Of a stretch of DNA of 30,668 nt, positions 24,297-30,668 are shown piece after piece. The number at the start of each line of letters is the position of its first letter. Positions within the stretch are counted from its first letter, which is position 1. Below the pieces are notes generated by a model that worked only from the letters and a program-made list of their open reading frames with translations, ran no database searches and was not told the DNA's origin. The translations under genes and the position numbers were made by a program. This DNA is from Burkholderiaceae bacterium (lineage in GTDB: Bacteria; Pseudomonadota; Gammaproteobacteria; Burkholderiales; Burkholderiaceae): the NCBI GenBank assembly GCA_017998575.1, contig JAGOCV010000004.1, forward strand, positions 1 through 30,668. The letters are read 5' to 3'.

Positions 24297-24371
24297 ATGA
24301 CAAGCGCCCGGCTCCTCGTCTTCCGGGTTTCTGTGTGTCTTCTGCATCCAGATCGTCCCTCGCCGCGCTGA
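24297..24371 (+). CDS. Possible 24-aa leader ORF overlapping the kup start
   Basis: An ATG lies 9 nt after the CACAAT box and opens a 24-codon frame, [20 protein letters not shown] followed by PSPR and TGA. It runs in a different frame across the kup GTG start and ends 37 nt inside kup. There is no SD. It could be a leaderless upstream ORF that modulates kup translation, or chance. I see no family resemblance. Confidence 0.2.
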   Translation: MTSARLLVFRVSVCLLHPDRPSPR

Positions 24372-26206
24372 CGCTCGGCGCCATCGGCATCGTCTACGGC
24401 GACATCGGCACCAGCCCGCTGTACGCCGTCAAGGAAGTCTTCGCTGAAGGGCGCGTTCCGTTCACGCCGCAGAACGTCTACGGCATCCTGTCGATGTTCT
24501 TCTGGACGCTCACGGCCATCGTGTCGTTCAAATACGTCACGCTCGTGCTGCGCGCCGACAACAACGGCGAAGGCGGCCTGATCGCCATGCTGGCGCTGGC
24601 TTCCCAGGCGGTGAAGGACAAGCCGCAGCTGCGCCGCATGCTGCTGGCCATCGGCATCTTCGGCACGGCGCTGTTCTATGGCGACGGGGTCATCACGCCG
24701 GCGATATCGGTGCTCTCGGCGATGGAGGGGCTGGAGCTGGTGTCGCATCGCTTCCACCACGCCATCATTCCGCTCACGCTGGTCGTCCTGACCGGCATTT
24801 TCTGGATCCAGAAACACGGCACCAGCGGCATCGGCCGCTTCTTCGGGCCGGTGATGGTGTTCTGGTTTCTGGTGCTGGGATTCATCGGCGGGCTCCAGAT
24901 CCTGCGGCAGCCCGAGATCCTGCTGGCGCTCAACCCTGTGTATGCGCTGGGCTTCGTCTGGCACCACCCGCTGCTCACCTTCATGATCCTTGGCGCGCTC
25001 GTGCTGTGCGTGACGGGCGCCGAGGCGCTCTATGCCGACATGGGCCACTTCGGCAAGCGGCCGATCCGCGTGGCGTGGTTCGCCATCGTCATGCCGGCGC
25101 TCACGCTCAACTACTTCGGCCAGGGCGCGCTATTGCTGGCACGGCCCGATACGGTCAGGAATCCGTTCTATCTGATGGTGCCGGAGTGGGCGCTGGTACC
25201 CATGGTGCTGCTGTCCACCGTGGCCACCATCATCGCGTCGCAGGCGTTGATCTCGGGCGCGTTCAGCGTCACCAAGCAGGTGATCCAGCTGGGCTACCTG
25301 CCGCGCCTGCGCGTGCTGCACACCAGCGTGCAGCAGACGGGCCAGATCTACATCCCGTTCGTGAACTGGAGCCTGTTCGCGCTGATCGTTCTGGCGGTCA
25401 TGATGTTCAAGAACTCGGGCAATCTCGCGCATGCCTATGGCATCGCGGTGTGCGCGGTGATGGTCATCACAACGGTCCTCACGTTCTTCGTCATCCGCTA
25501 CAGCTGGCGGCTGCCGCTGGCTGTGTGTATCGCGGCCACCGGCATGTTCTTCATGATCGACCTGGCGTTCTTCAGCTCGGCCATGCTCAAGGTGGTGGAT
25601 GGCGGCTGGTTCCCGCTGCTCATCGGCTTCGGCATCTTCACGCTGATGATGACCTGGCGCGAAGGCCGCCAGCTGCTCAACGACAAGCTGCGCGCCGATG
25701 CCATCGAGCTGCCGGGATTCCTCGAGGCGGTGTTCGCCGTGCCGCCCACGCGCGTCGATGGCACGGCCGTGTTCCTGACTGCCGAGCTGGGCATCGTGCC
25801 GAACGCGCTCTTGCACAACCTCAAGCACAACAAGGTACTGCACGAGCAGAACCTCTTCGTCACCATCCGCAACCACGAGGTACCGTGGATCGGCATGGAG
25901 CGGCGGCTGGAGATCGAATCGCTGGGCCACGACTGCTGGCAGGTGGTGGTGAACTACGGCTTCAAGAACGAGCCCGACCTGCCGCGCGCACTCGAGCAGA
26001 TGCGACTGCGTGGCTGCAGCATGGAGCCCATGACGACCAGCTACTTCCTGTCGCGGGACGTGGTGGTGCCCACCATCGGCGAGGGCATGGCGCCCTGGCG
26101 CGAGAAACTGTTCGCGCAGATGCACCACAACGCCAGCGCGGCAGCCGAGTTCCTGCACCTGCCCAGCAACGCCGTGGTGGAGCTGGGCAGCAAGATCGAG
26201 ATTTAG
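24335..26206 (+). CDS. kup: Low-affinity potassium uptake protein Kup
   Basis: KUP/HAK/KT-family K+:H+ symporter, 623 aa (E. coli Kup 622). About twelve membrane helices span the first 450 residues. The signature [20 protein letters not shown] is near the N-terminus, and helices such as [20 protein letters not shown] and [20 protein letters not shown] follow. The last ~170 residues are the cytosolic C-terminal domain. The start is uncertain. No in-frame ATG exists between an in-frame TGA at 24298 and the signature, so GTG at 24335 is the only standard choice, with almost no SD. The ATG at 24297 is out of frame. A 24-aa ORF overlaps this start. The small acidic protein follows 59 nt downstream. 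Confidence 0.94.
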   Translation: MSSASRSSLAALTLGAIGIVYGDIGTSPLYAVKEVFAEGRVPFTPQNVYGILSMFFWTLTAIVSFKYVTLVLRADNNGEGGLIAMLALASQAVKDKPQLRRMLLAIGIFGTALFYGDGVITPAISVLSAMEGLELVSHRFHHAIIPLTLVVLTGIFWIQKHGTSGIGRFFGPVMVFWFLVLGFIGGLQILRQPEILLALNPVYALGFVWHHPLLTFMILGALVLCVTGAEALYADMGHFGKRPIRVAWFAIVMPALTLNYFGQGALLLARPDTVRNPFYLMVPEWALVPMVLLSTVATIIASQALISGAFSVTKQVIQLGYLPRLRVLHTSVQQTGQIYIPFVNWSLFALIVLAVMMFKNSGNLAHAYGIAVCAVMVITTVLTFFVIRYSWRLPLAVCIAATGMFFMIDLAFFSSAMLKVVDGGWFPLLIGFGIFTLMMTWREGRQLLNDKLRADAIELPGFLEAVFAVPPTRVDGTAVFLTAELGIVPNALLHNLKHNKVLHEQNLFVTIRNHEVPWIGMERRLEIESLGHDCWQVVVNYGFKNEPDLPRALEQMRLRGCSMEPMTTSYFLSRDVVVPTIGEGMAPWREKLFAQMHHNASAAAEFLHLPSNAVVELGSKIEI

Positions 26207-26265
26207 TCCTACGGGGCGCCCCCGTGGCCGGCACCAGACTGATGGGCCATCCACAGGAGCGCGCC

Positions 26266-26523
26266 ATGAGCAGCAACAAGGGCCAAACCCCCGACGGTCA
26301 CGACAGTGGTGACACCCGCCCGCGCAAGGACGGCGAATCGGCGCCGCGCCTGCCGCACGAGCATGACCAGTCGGCCGACAGCCAGGTCGATCGCCAGCCG
26401 GTCGACCAGGACCGCGCCGACAAGGCGCACGACGACATCGAGCGCGGTGTCGTCGACACCGACAAGGGGCCGGTGATCGATCAGGTGTACGACAAGGTAC
26501 GCAAGACCTCACCCGGGGTCTGA
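26266..26523 (+). CDS. Small acidic, probably disordered conserved protein
   Basis: An 85-aa protein with no hydrophobic core, full of Asp, Arg, Gln and Lys. It includes PRLPHEHDQSADSQVDRQPV and, near the end, GVVDTDKGPVIDQVYDKV. I recall similar small proteins with a PRLPHERD-like stretch and a VDTD(R/K)GPVMD-like tail in many Burkholderiales genomes, always hypothetical. The start at 26266 has CAGGAG about 8 nt upstream, a better ribosome site than most genes here, which supports real translation. It lies 59 nt after kup and converges with rpe, 37 nt apart. No function can be assigned. The two conserved patches suggest short binding motifs rather than an enzyme. Confidence 0.75.
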   Translation: MSSNKGQTPDGHDSGDTRPRKDGESAPRLPHEHDQSADSQVDRQPVDQDRADKAHDDIERGVVDTDKGPVIDQVYDKVRKTSPGV

Positions 26524-26560
26524 GGCGGACTTGCGTGCCGGCGTGACGCGGCCGGGCCGG

Positions 26561-27253
26561 TCAGGCCAGTGCCGCGCGCATTTGCGTGATCACGCCCGCG
26601 TAATCGGGCTTGCCAAAGATCGCGCTGCCCGCGACGTAAGTGTCGGCACCCGCATCGGCCACGCGGCGGATGTTGTCGGCCTTGATGCCGCCGTCCACTT
26701 CCAGCCGGATGTCCTTGCCCGATGCGTCGATACGGCGGCGCACGGCTTCGACCTTGCGCAGGGCCGAGTCGATGAAGCTCTGGCCGCCGAACCCCGGGTT
26801 CACGCTCATGATGAGGATGAGGTCGATGTCGTCGATCACCCAGTCCAGCACGTCCAGCGGCGCGGCCGGATTGAACACCAGACCCGGCTTGACGCCCTTG
26901 GCACGGATGGCCTGGATGCTGCGGTGCACGTGCGGCGAGGCGTCGGGATGGAAGCTGATGTAGTCGGCGCCGGCATCGGCGAAGGCGGCGGCCAGCGCAT
27001 CCACGGGCTGGATCATCAGGTGCACGTCGATCGGCACGGCACGGCCATCGGGTGTCTTCGCATGCGGCTTGAGTGCCTGGCAGACCATGGGGCCGAACGT
27101 GAGGTTGGGCACGTAATGGTTGTCCATGACGTCGAAATGGATCCAGTCGGCCCCGGCCGCGATGACGTTGCGCACTTCCTCACCCAACCGTGCGAAGTCG
27201 GCCGAGAGGATGGAAGGGGCGATGCGGTGGGTTTTTCCAGGGGGCGTGCTCAT
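26561..27253 (-). CDS. rpe: Ribulose-phosphate 3-epimerase
   Basis: TIM-barrel epimerase, 230 aa, interconverting ribulose-5-phosphate and xylulose-5-phosphate in the pentose phosphate (and, where present, Calvin) cycle. All family stretches are present: [17 protein letters not shown] (first strand with catalytic Asp), [17 protein letters not shown] (metal-binding His/Asp), [22 protein letters not shown] and LEVDGGI (second catalytic Asp). The N-terminus at 27253 ([20 protein letters not shown]) is right for the family; an upstream in-frame ATG at 27286 would overlap the divergent apaG start. A -10-like box lies 7 nt before 27253, so the message may be leaderless. Confidence 0.96.
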   Translation of the reverse strand: MSTPPGKTHRIAPSILSADFARLGEEVRNVIAAGADWIHFDVMDNHYVPNLTFGPMVCQALKPHAKTPDGRAVPIDVHLMIQPVDALAAAFADAGADYISFHPDASPHVHRSIQAIRAKGVKPGLVFNPAAPLDVLDWVIDDIDLILIMSVNPGFGGQSFIDSALRKVEAVRRRIDASGKDIRLEVDGGIKADNIRRVADAGADTYVAGSAIFGKPDYAGVITQMRAALA

Positions 27254-27260
27254 GGCTCGG

Positions 27261-27277
27261 ATTGTCGCAGGTAACAT
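27261..27277. promoter_or_regulatory. Back-to-back -10 elements of rpe and apaG
   Basis: Only 31 bp separate the rpe and apaG start codons. Toward rpe (minus) GACAAT (27266-27261) is followed by 7 nt and ATG. Toward apaG, TAACAT (27272-27277) is followed by 7 nt and ATG at 27285. Neither has an SD. Each -35 would have to lie over the other gene's start, so the two promoters may exclude each other. Confidence 0.45.
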
Positions 27278-27284
27278 CCGCGCC

Positions 27285-27680
27285 ATGCCTCGCTACCAGC
27301 TCGAAGTCGCCGTGCAACCGCAGTACCTGCCTGAGCAATCGGCACCGGATGAAGGCGTCTACAGCTTCTCGTACACGATCACCATCACCAACCAGGGCGA
27401 GGCCGCGGCGCAACTGGTGTCGCGCCACTGGGTGATCAACGATGCCGCCGGCCACGGCGAGGAAGTGCGCGGCCTGGGCGTGGTGGGGCAGCAGCCGCTG
27501 ATCCGGCCTGGCGAGTCTTTCCAGTACACCAGCGGCTGTCGCCTGCGCACGGTCAGCGGCACCATGCACGGCAGCTATTTCTTCGTCGCCGAGAACGGTG
27601 ATCGCTTCGACGTGGAGATCCCGCTGTTCGTGCTCGAAGCGTCGGCCGCCGGCGGCGCGCCGCGCCGCGTGCTGCACTGA
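27285..27680 (+). CDS. apaG: ApaG-family protein (Co2+/Mg2+ efflux-associated)
   Basis: ApaG (DUF525) protein, 131 aa, with an immunoglobulin-like beta-sandwich. Landmarks: [40 protein letters not shown] and [20 protein letters not shown] with its GxGVVGxxP turn, then [20 protein letters not shown] and MHGSYFF. In Salmonella the homologous CorD is linked to cobalt resistance together with CorA, but the molecular function remains unclear. In E. coli apaG lies beside apaH; here it faces rpe. Translation would start at 27285, 7 nt behind a -10-like box. The next gene begins 20 nt later. Confidence 0.95.
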   Translation: MPRYQLEVAVQPQYLPEQSAPDEGVYSFSYTITITNQGEAAAQLVSRHWVINDAAGHGEEVRGLGVVGQQPLIRPGESFQYTSGCRLRTVSGTMHGSYFFVAENGDRFDVEIPLFVLEASAAGGAPRRVLH

Positions 27681-27700
27681 TTTCCGCCTTTTCCTCCGAC

Positions 27701-29809
27701 ATGTCCCGTCCCCCTGACCTGCGCACCCTGCTGGCGCAGCTGGACCCGCAGGCGCCGCTGGCCGAGCGCCATCTCTGGCTGATCCGGTTGTTCGACTGGA
27801 TCCGTGGCGACCAGCGCTCCGTCGAGGCCGCCGTCAGCCGCGTGCGGTTGTTCCTCGACGCGGTCGATGCGCACGAAGGCGCGCGAGAGCGCCTGGCCGC
27901 CTGGTGGCAGGTGCTGGCGCGCACCGTCGACATCACCACGCTGCTGGCCGATTTCGGATTCGCGCCACGCACGGCGTTCGTCAGCGAGCTGTCCGATCGC
28001 ATCCGCCGCAAGCTCCTGCCGGCAACGCCCGAAACGCAGGATGCGGCCGAGCTGTTCCGCCTGGTGCTGCCGGGCGAATTCGACGCGCGCTGGCTGGCGC
28101 AGCTCGACGACGGACTGCTGGCGCGCCTGTCGCTGCTGCTGGGTGGCGGTCGTGCCGAAGGCTTCCGGCGCTGGCAGCGCATCGTTCTGGAAGCCATCAC
28201 CTTCTGCACCAGCCAGGTGGTGGCCAATGGCTATGCGTCCGAGCTTCGCCTGCGCATGGGCGTGCCGGTGCCGGTCGCCGAGGCCATCGAGGCTGATCCG
28301 ATCGATGCCGACGGGCGCGGCGCCACCGCGCCGGCGCAGCCTGAAGACCCGGCCTCGCAGGCCCAGCCTTTCCATGCGCTGACGGCCAGCCTGCAGCGGC
28401 TGCGCGCGCAGGTGCTGCGGGCCGGCGCACCCGACGACACCGAATTGCAGGCCGCGCTGCAGGATTTCCGCGAGCGGCTGGACGCCTGCCGCCAGGCCGC
28501 GGCCTCGGTCTACACGCACCTCGAAGACCATGGCATTTCGGTGGGCCTGGTCTTCCGCCTGCGCCAGTTGCGCGAGCGCGTGCTGCGCATCCGCGAGCTG
28601 ATGGATTGCCTGGCGTCGGCCAACGCGGCGCGCAGTGCCGCCCGGTTGATCTCGCGCCTGGTCATCGCCGGGCGCGAAGGAGCCAGCGTGCGCGCGCTGA
28701 TCGCGGCCAACTCGTCTTTGCTGGCCGCCAAGGTGGCCGAGCGCAGCGCCGAGACCGGCGCCAGCTACATCACGCGCACCTGGCCCGAATACAAGGCCAT
28801 GGTGCGCCGCGCGGCCGGCGGCGGGGCGCTGATGTCGATCACCACACTGGTGAAATTCATGCTGCTGGGCCTGGGCCTGTCAGCGTTCTGGGGCGGCTTC
28901 TTCGCGGGCTTCAACTACGCGGCTTCGTTCGTGGCGATCCAGCTGCTGCACCTCACGGTCGCCACCAAACAGCCGGCCATGACGGCGCCGGCCATGGCAG
29001 CGCGCCTGAAGGGGCTGGACAAGCAGGGCGGCGTCGAATCGTTCGTCGATCAGGTCACGCGCCTGGTGCGCACGCAAGTGGCGGCCGTGCTGGGCAACGT
29101 GATGCTGGTCGTGCCCTGCGTGCTGCTGTTGTCCTACCTCATCCTGCTGGCCACGGGCCACCCCATGATCAGCACCGCCGAGGCAGAGCACGTGCTGCAT
29201 TCGCTCACCCTGCTGGGCCCCACGCTGTTCTTTGCCGCCTTCACGGGGGTGCTGCTGTTCTCGTCGAGCATCATCGCCGGGTGGGTGGAAAACTGGTTCG
29301 TGCTGCACAACCTGGACTCGGCCATGCGCTACAACCCGCGCATCACGCGCATACTGGGCTCCGCGCGCGCCGACCGGTGGGCCGGCTTCATGCGCAGGAA
29401 CATCTCCGGGCTCACGTCCAACATATCGCTGGGATTCATGCTCGGCCTGATTCCCGCCTTCACGCTGTTCTTCGGCGTGCCCATGGAAGTGCGCCACGTC
29501 ACGCTGTCGTCGGGGCAGATCGCCGCGGCCGCGGCCGCGTACGACCTGCCGATGCTGGCCTCGCGCGAACTGCTGGTGCCCATCCTCTGGTGCGCGGCCG
29601 GCGCGGCCCTCACCGGCGTACTCAATGTGGGCGTGAGCTTCTTCTTCGCCTTCCGCCTTGCCCTGCGCGCGCAGAACGTGAGCGGGCTCGACCGTGCCCG
29701 TATCCGTTCGGCGATCTGGGCGCGCTGGCGGCAGCGCCCGCTGTCGTTCTTCCTGCCGGCGCGCGCCAGCACGCGCACTGCGCCACGCGGCCCTTCGCGG
29801 GCCGGCTGA
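27701..29809 (+). CDS. Multi-pass membrane protein of the 'site-specific recombinase' (Gcr, SpecificRecomb) family
   Basis: A 702-aa protein that databases usually label 'site-specific recombinase' (family PF10136, Neisseria Gcr). Nothing here supports recombination. There is no serine-recombinase N-terminal motif, no tyrosine-recombinase R-H-R-Y set and no obvious DNA-binding helix-turn-helix. Residues 1-370 are a charged helical domain with coiled-coil character (RLRQLRERVLRIRELMDCLA). From about 375 on come at least five or six membrane segments, for example LVKFMLLGLGLSAFWGGFFA, NVMLVVPCVLLLSYLILLA, LGPTLFFAAFTGVLLFSSSI and LVPILWCAAGAALTGVLNVG. The conserved-looking GWVENWFVLHNLDSAMRYNP lies between helices. 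It ends in a basic tail. It starts 20 nt after apaG, possibly in one transcript. I propose an inner-membrane protein of unknown function. Confidence 0.8.
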   Translation: MSRPPDLRTLLAQLDPQAPLAERHLWLIRLFDWIRGDQRSVEAAVSRVRLFLDAVDAHEGARERLAAWWQVLARTVDITTLLADFGFAPRTAFVSELSDRIRRKLLPATPETQDAAELFRLVLPGEFDARWLAQLDDGLLARLSLLLGGGRAEGFRRWQRIVLEAITFCTSQVVANGYASELRLRMGVPVPVAEAIEADPIDADGRGATAPAQPEDPASQAQPFHALTASLQRLRAQVLRAGAPDDTELQAALQDFRERLDACRQAAASVYTHLEDHGISVGLVFRLRQLRERVLRIRELMDCLASANAARSAARLISRLVIAGREGASVRALIAANSSLLAAKVAERSAETGASYITRTWPEYKAMVRRAAGGGALMSITTLVKFMLLGLGLSAFWGGFFAGFNYAASFVAIQLLHLTVATKQPAMTAPAMAARLKGLDKQGGVESFVDQVTRLVRTQVAAVLGNVMLVVPCVLLLSYLILLATGHPMISTAEAEHVLHSLTLLGPTLFFAAFTGVLLFSSSIIAGWVENWFVLHNLDSAMRYNPRITRILGSARADRWAGFMRRNISGLTSNISLGFMLGLIPAFTLFFGVPMEVRHVTLSSGQIAAAAAAYDLPMLASRELLVPILWCAAGAALTGVLNVGVSFFFAFRLALRAQNVSGLDRARIRSAIWARWRQRPLSFFLPARASTRTAPRGPSRAG

Positions 29810-30027
29810 GCCCGCGCGCTGCCCGCCCCAAGACCCGTCCGGCAGGTCGGCCTTGTCCTACAGGGTGGCCAGGGGCGTTCGGCTACAGTCGGCTGCGTTC
29901 GCCGGCCACCCGGCGGCTCGGATCACGAGGGCCGGCTGGCGCAGCTGGCGCGCCACATCAAAAGGACCGGCCCCGCGCCCGTCCATCCGCCCTGGCGGAT
30001 ACAACTCGCGTACAGGGAGACAGCGCA
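29810..30027. other. Intergenic gap before the antiporter gene
   Basis: This 218-bp stretch has no convincing gene. CTACAG occurs at 29858 and again at 29883, 25 bp apart, the second as the -10-like CTACAGT. CAGGGAG (30014-30020) is the ribosome site of the next gene. No clear terminator follows the upstream membrane-protein gene. Confidence 0.4.
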
Positions 30028-30668
30028 TGAATGAACTGATGGCCTTCTGGGCCGACTGGCTTCGGCCGTCGGCGGGCGTTCCGACCGTGCAGTGGTCGGT
30101 GCTGCTCGCGCTGGCCGCGGCGGCAGGGCACCTGGTGCAGCGCTACACCGGCCTGCCCAAGGTGATCGGCTACTCGGTCGTGGGCATGTGCGCGGGGCTG
30201 CTGGGTTTTCCGGGCGCGGTCTGGCCGCTGCAGGGCATCGCGCTGTTCCTGCTCGAACTCGGCGTCGCCGTGGTGCTGTTCGAAGCGGGCGGGCGCATCC
30301 CGCTGCGCTGGTTCCGCCACAACCCGATGGTGCTGGTGCAGAGCCTGCTCGAGTCGGGCCTGGCCTTTTTCTGCACGCATGCCGTGCTCCTGTGGATGGA
30401 TGTGCCGGAGAACGTCGCCCTTCCTGTGGCGCTGGTGGCCATGGCGGCCTCGCCCGCCGTGCTCTCGCGCGTGGTGATGGATACGCGCGCCTCGGGTCCG
30501 GTGACCGAGCGCGCGCTCACGCTGACCACCCTGTCCACGCTCTATGCGCTGTCGCTGGGCTTCGCGCACGCGGGCCTGCTGGGCGAGAGCGAGCGCGGCA
30601 TCACCGCCTCGCTCTATCCGGCCGCCGTGGTGCTGGGCGTGTCGGTGGCCGTCGGCGCGCTCCTGGCA
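30028..30668 (+). CDS. CPA2-type cation:proton antiporter, 3' end outside window
   Basis: N-terminal 213 codons of a monovalent cation:proton antiporter (Na+/H+ exchanger family, KefB/YbaL-like). It is membrane-bound, with helices such as VLLALAAAAGHLVQRYTGLP, KVIGYSVVGMCAGLLGF and LFLLELGVAVVLFEAGGRIP. The pattern LPKVIGYSVVGMCAG matches the family's LPxVIGYLLAGLLxG stretch. FLLELGVAVVLFEAG corresponds to the FxELGLxLLLFxxG helix. LVAMAASPAVLSRVVMD fits the discontinuous helix region. The start at 30028 is supported by CAGGGAG upstream. The C-terminal part, where a TrkA-N domain would be, is missing, so the subgroup (K+ versus Na+) cannot be decided. Confidence 0.85.

Noticed and set aside
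27701..29809. A mobile element or integrase implied by the 'site-specific recombinase' family name
   Set aside because: There are no recombinase catalytic motifs, flanking repeats, tRNA target or cargo; the protein is membrane-spanning.
1..30668. CRISPR array, tRNA/rRNA genes, prophage or insertion sequence
   Set aside because: I saw no regularly spaced repeats, tRNA cloverleaf sequence, transposase or phage-type genes, or target-site duplications anywhere on either strand.

Overview
The window is GC-rich chromosomal DNA from a betaproteobacterium, most likely order Burkholderiales and probably family Comamonadaceae. The basis is gene order (fur divergent from bamE-dapB; exbB-exbD-leuS-lptE-holA; hpf-ptsN-hprK), protein style (a Bug-type binding protein, the GshA-type glutamate-cysteine ligase, the 'Gcr' membrane protein) and an intergenic palindromic element of a kind I recall from this family. 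Species cannot be told from sequence alone. There is no tRNA, rRNA, CRISPR array, insertion sequence, integrase or prophage. This is a conserved housekeeping core, and coding density is very high.

Layout. 1-1180 (minus): a partial ECF41-type sigma factor behind a NudJ-like Nudix hydrolase. 1311-4272 (plus): the three-gene transhydrogenase operon pntAA-pntAB-pntB. 4423-7985 (plus): fadD acyl-CoA ligase, an orphan Bug-type periplasmic binding protein and an MTA/SAH nucleosidase. 8115-10505 (minus): corA with a long structured leader, then a patatin-like phospholipase. 10604-11851: an MFS exporter. 12048-13971: hpf, ptsN and hprK. 13983-14402 (minus): fur. 14504-22745 (plus): bamE, dapB, exbB, exbD, leuS, lptE, holA, proA. 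22899-26523: gshA, kup and a small acidic protein. 26561-27253 (minus): rpe. 27285-29809: apaG and a 702-residue membrane protein of the misnamed 'site-specific recombinase' family. 30028-end: a cation:proton antiporter cut by the window edge.

Functional themes. Redox and thiol supply (Pnt transhydrogenase, GshA), envelope assembly (BamE, LptE), TonB/Tol-type energisation (ExbBD), cation homeostasis (CorA, Kup, CPA2 antiporter, Fur), amino-acid and cell-wall precursors (DapB, ProA, LeuS), and nitrogen-PTS signalling with ribosome hibernation (PtsN, HprK, HPF).

Most novelty is in non-coding DNA. Four start codons (nudJ, proA, rpe, apaG) lie exactly 7 nt after a -10-like hexamer with no Shine-Dalgarno, which suggests leaderless mRNAs; a fifth similar site precedes kup. 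The corA leader can fold so that a long stem covers its only SD-like sequence. The hpf upstream region carries 22-bp-phased direct repeats, a good sigma-70 promoter and a strong leader hairpin. I did not find a complete undescribed multi-gene system.
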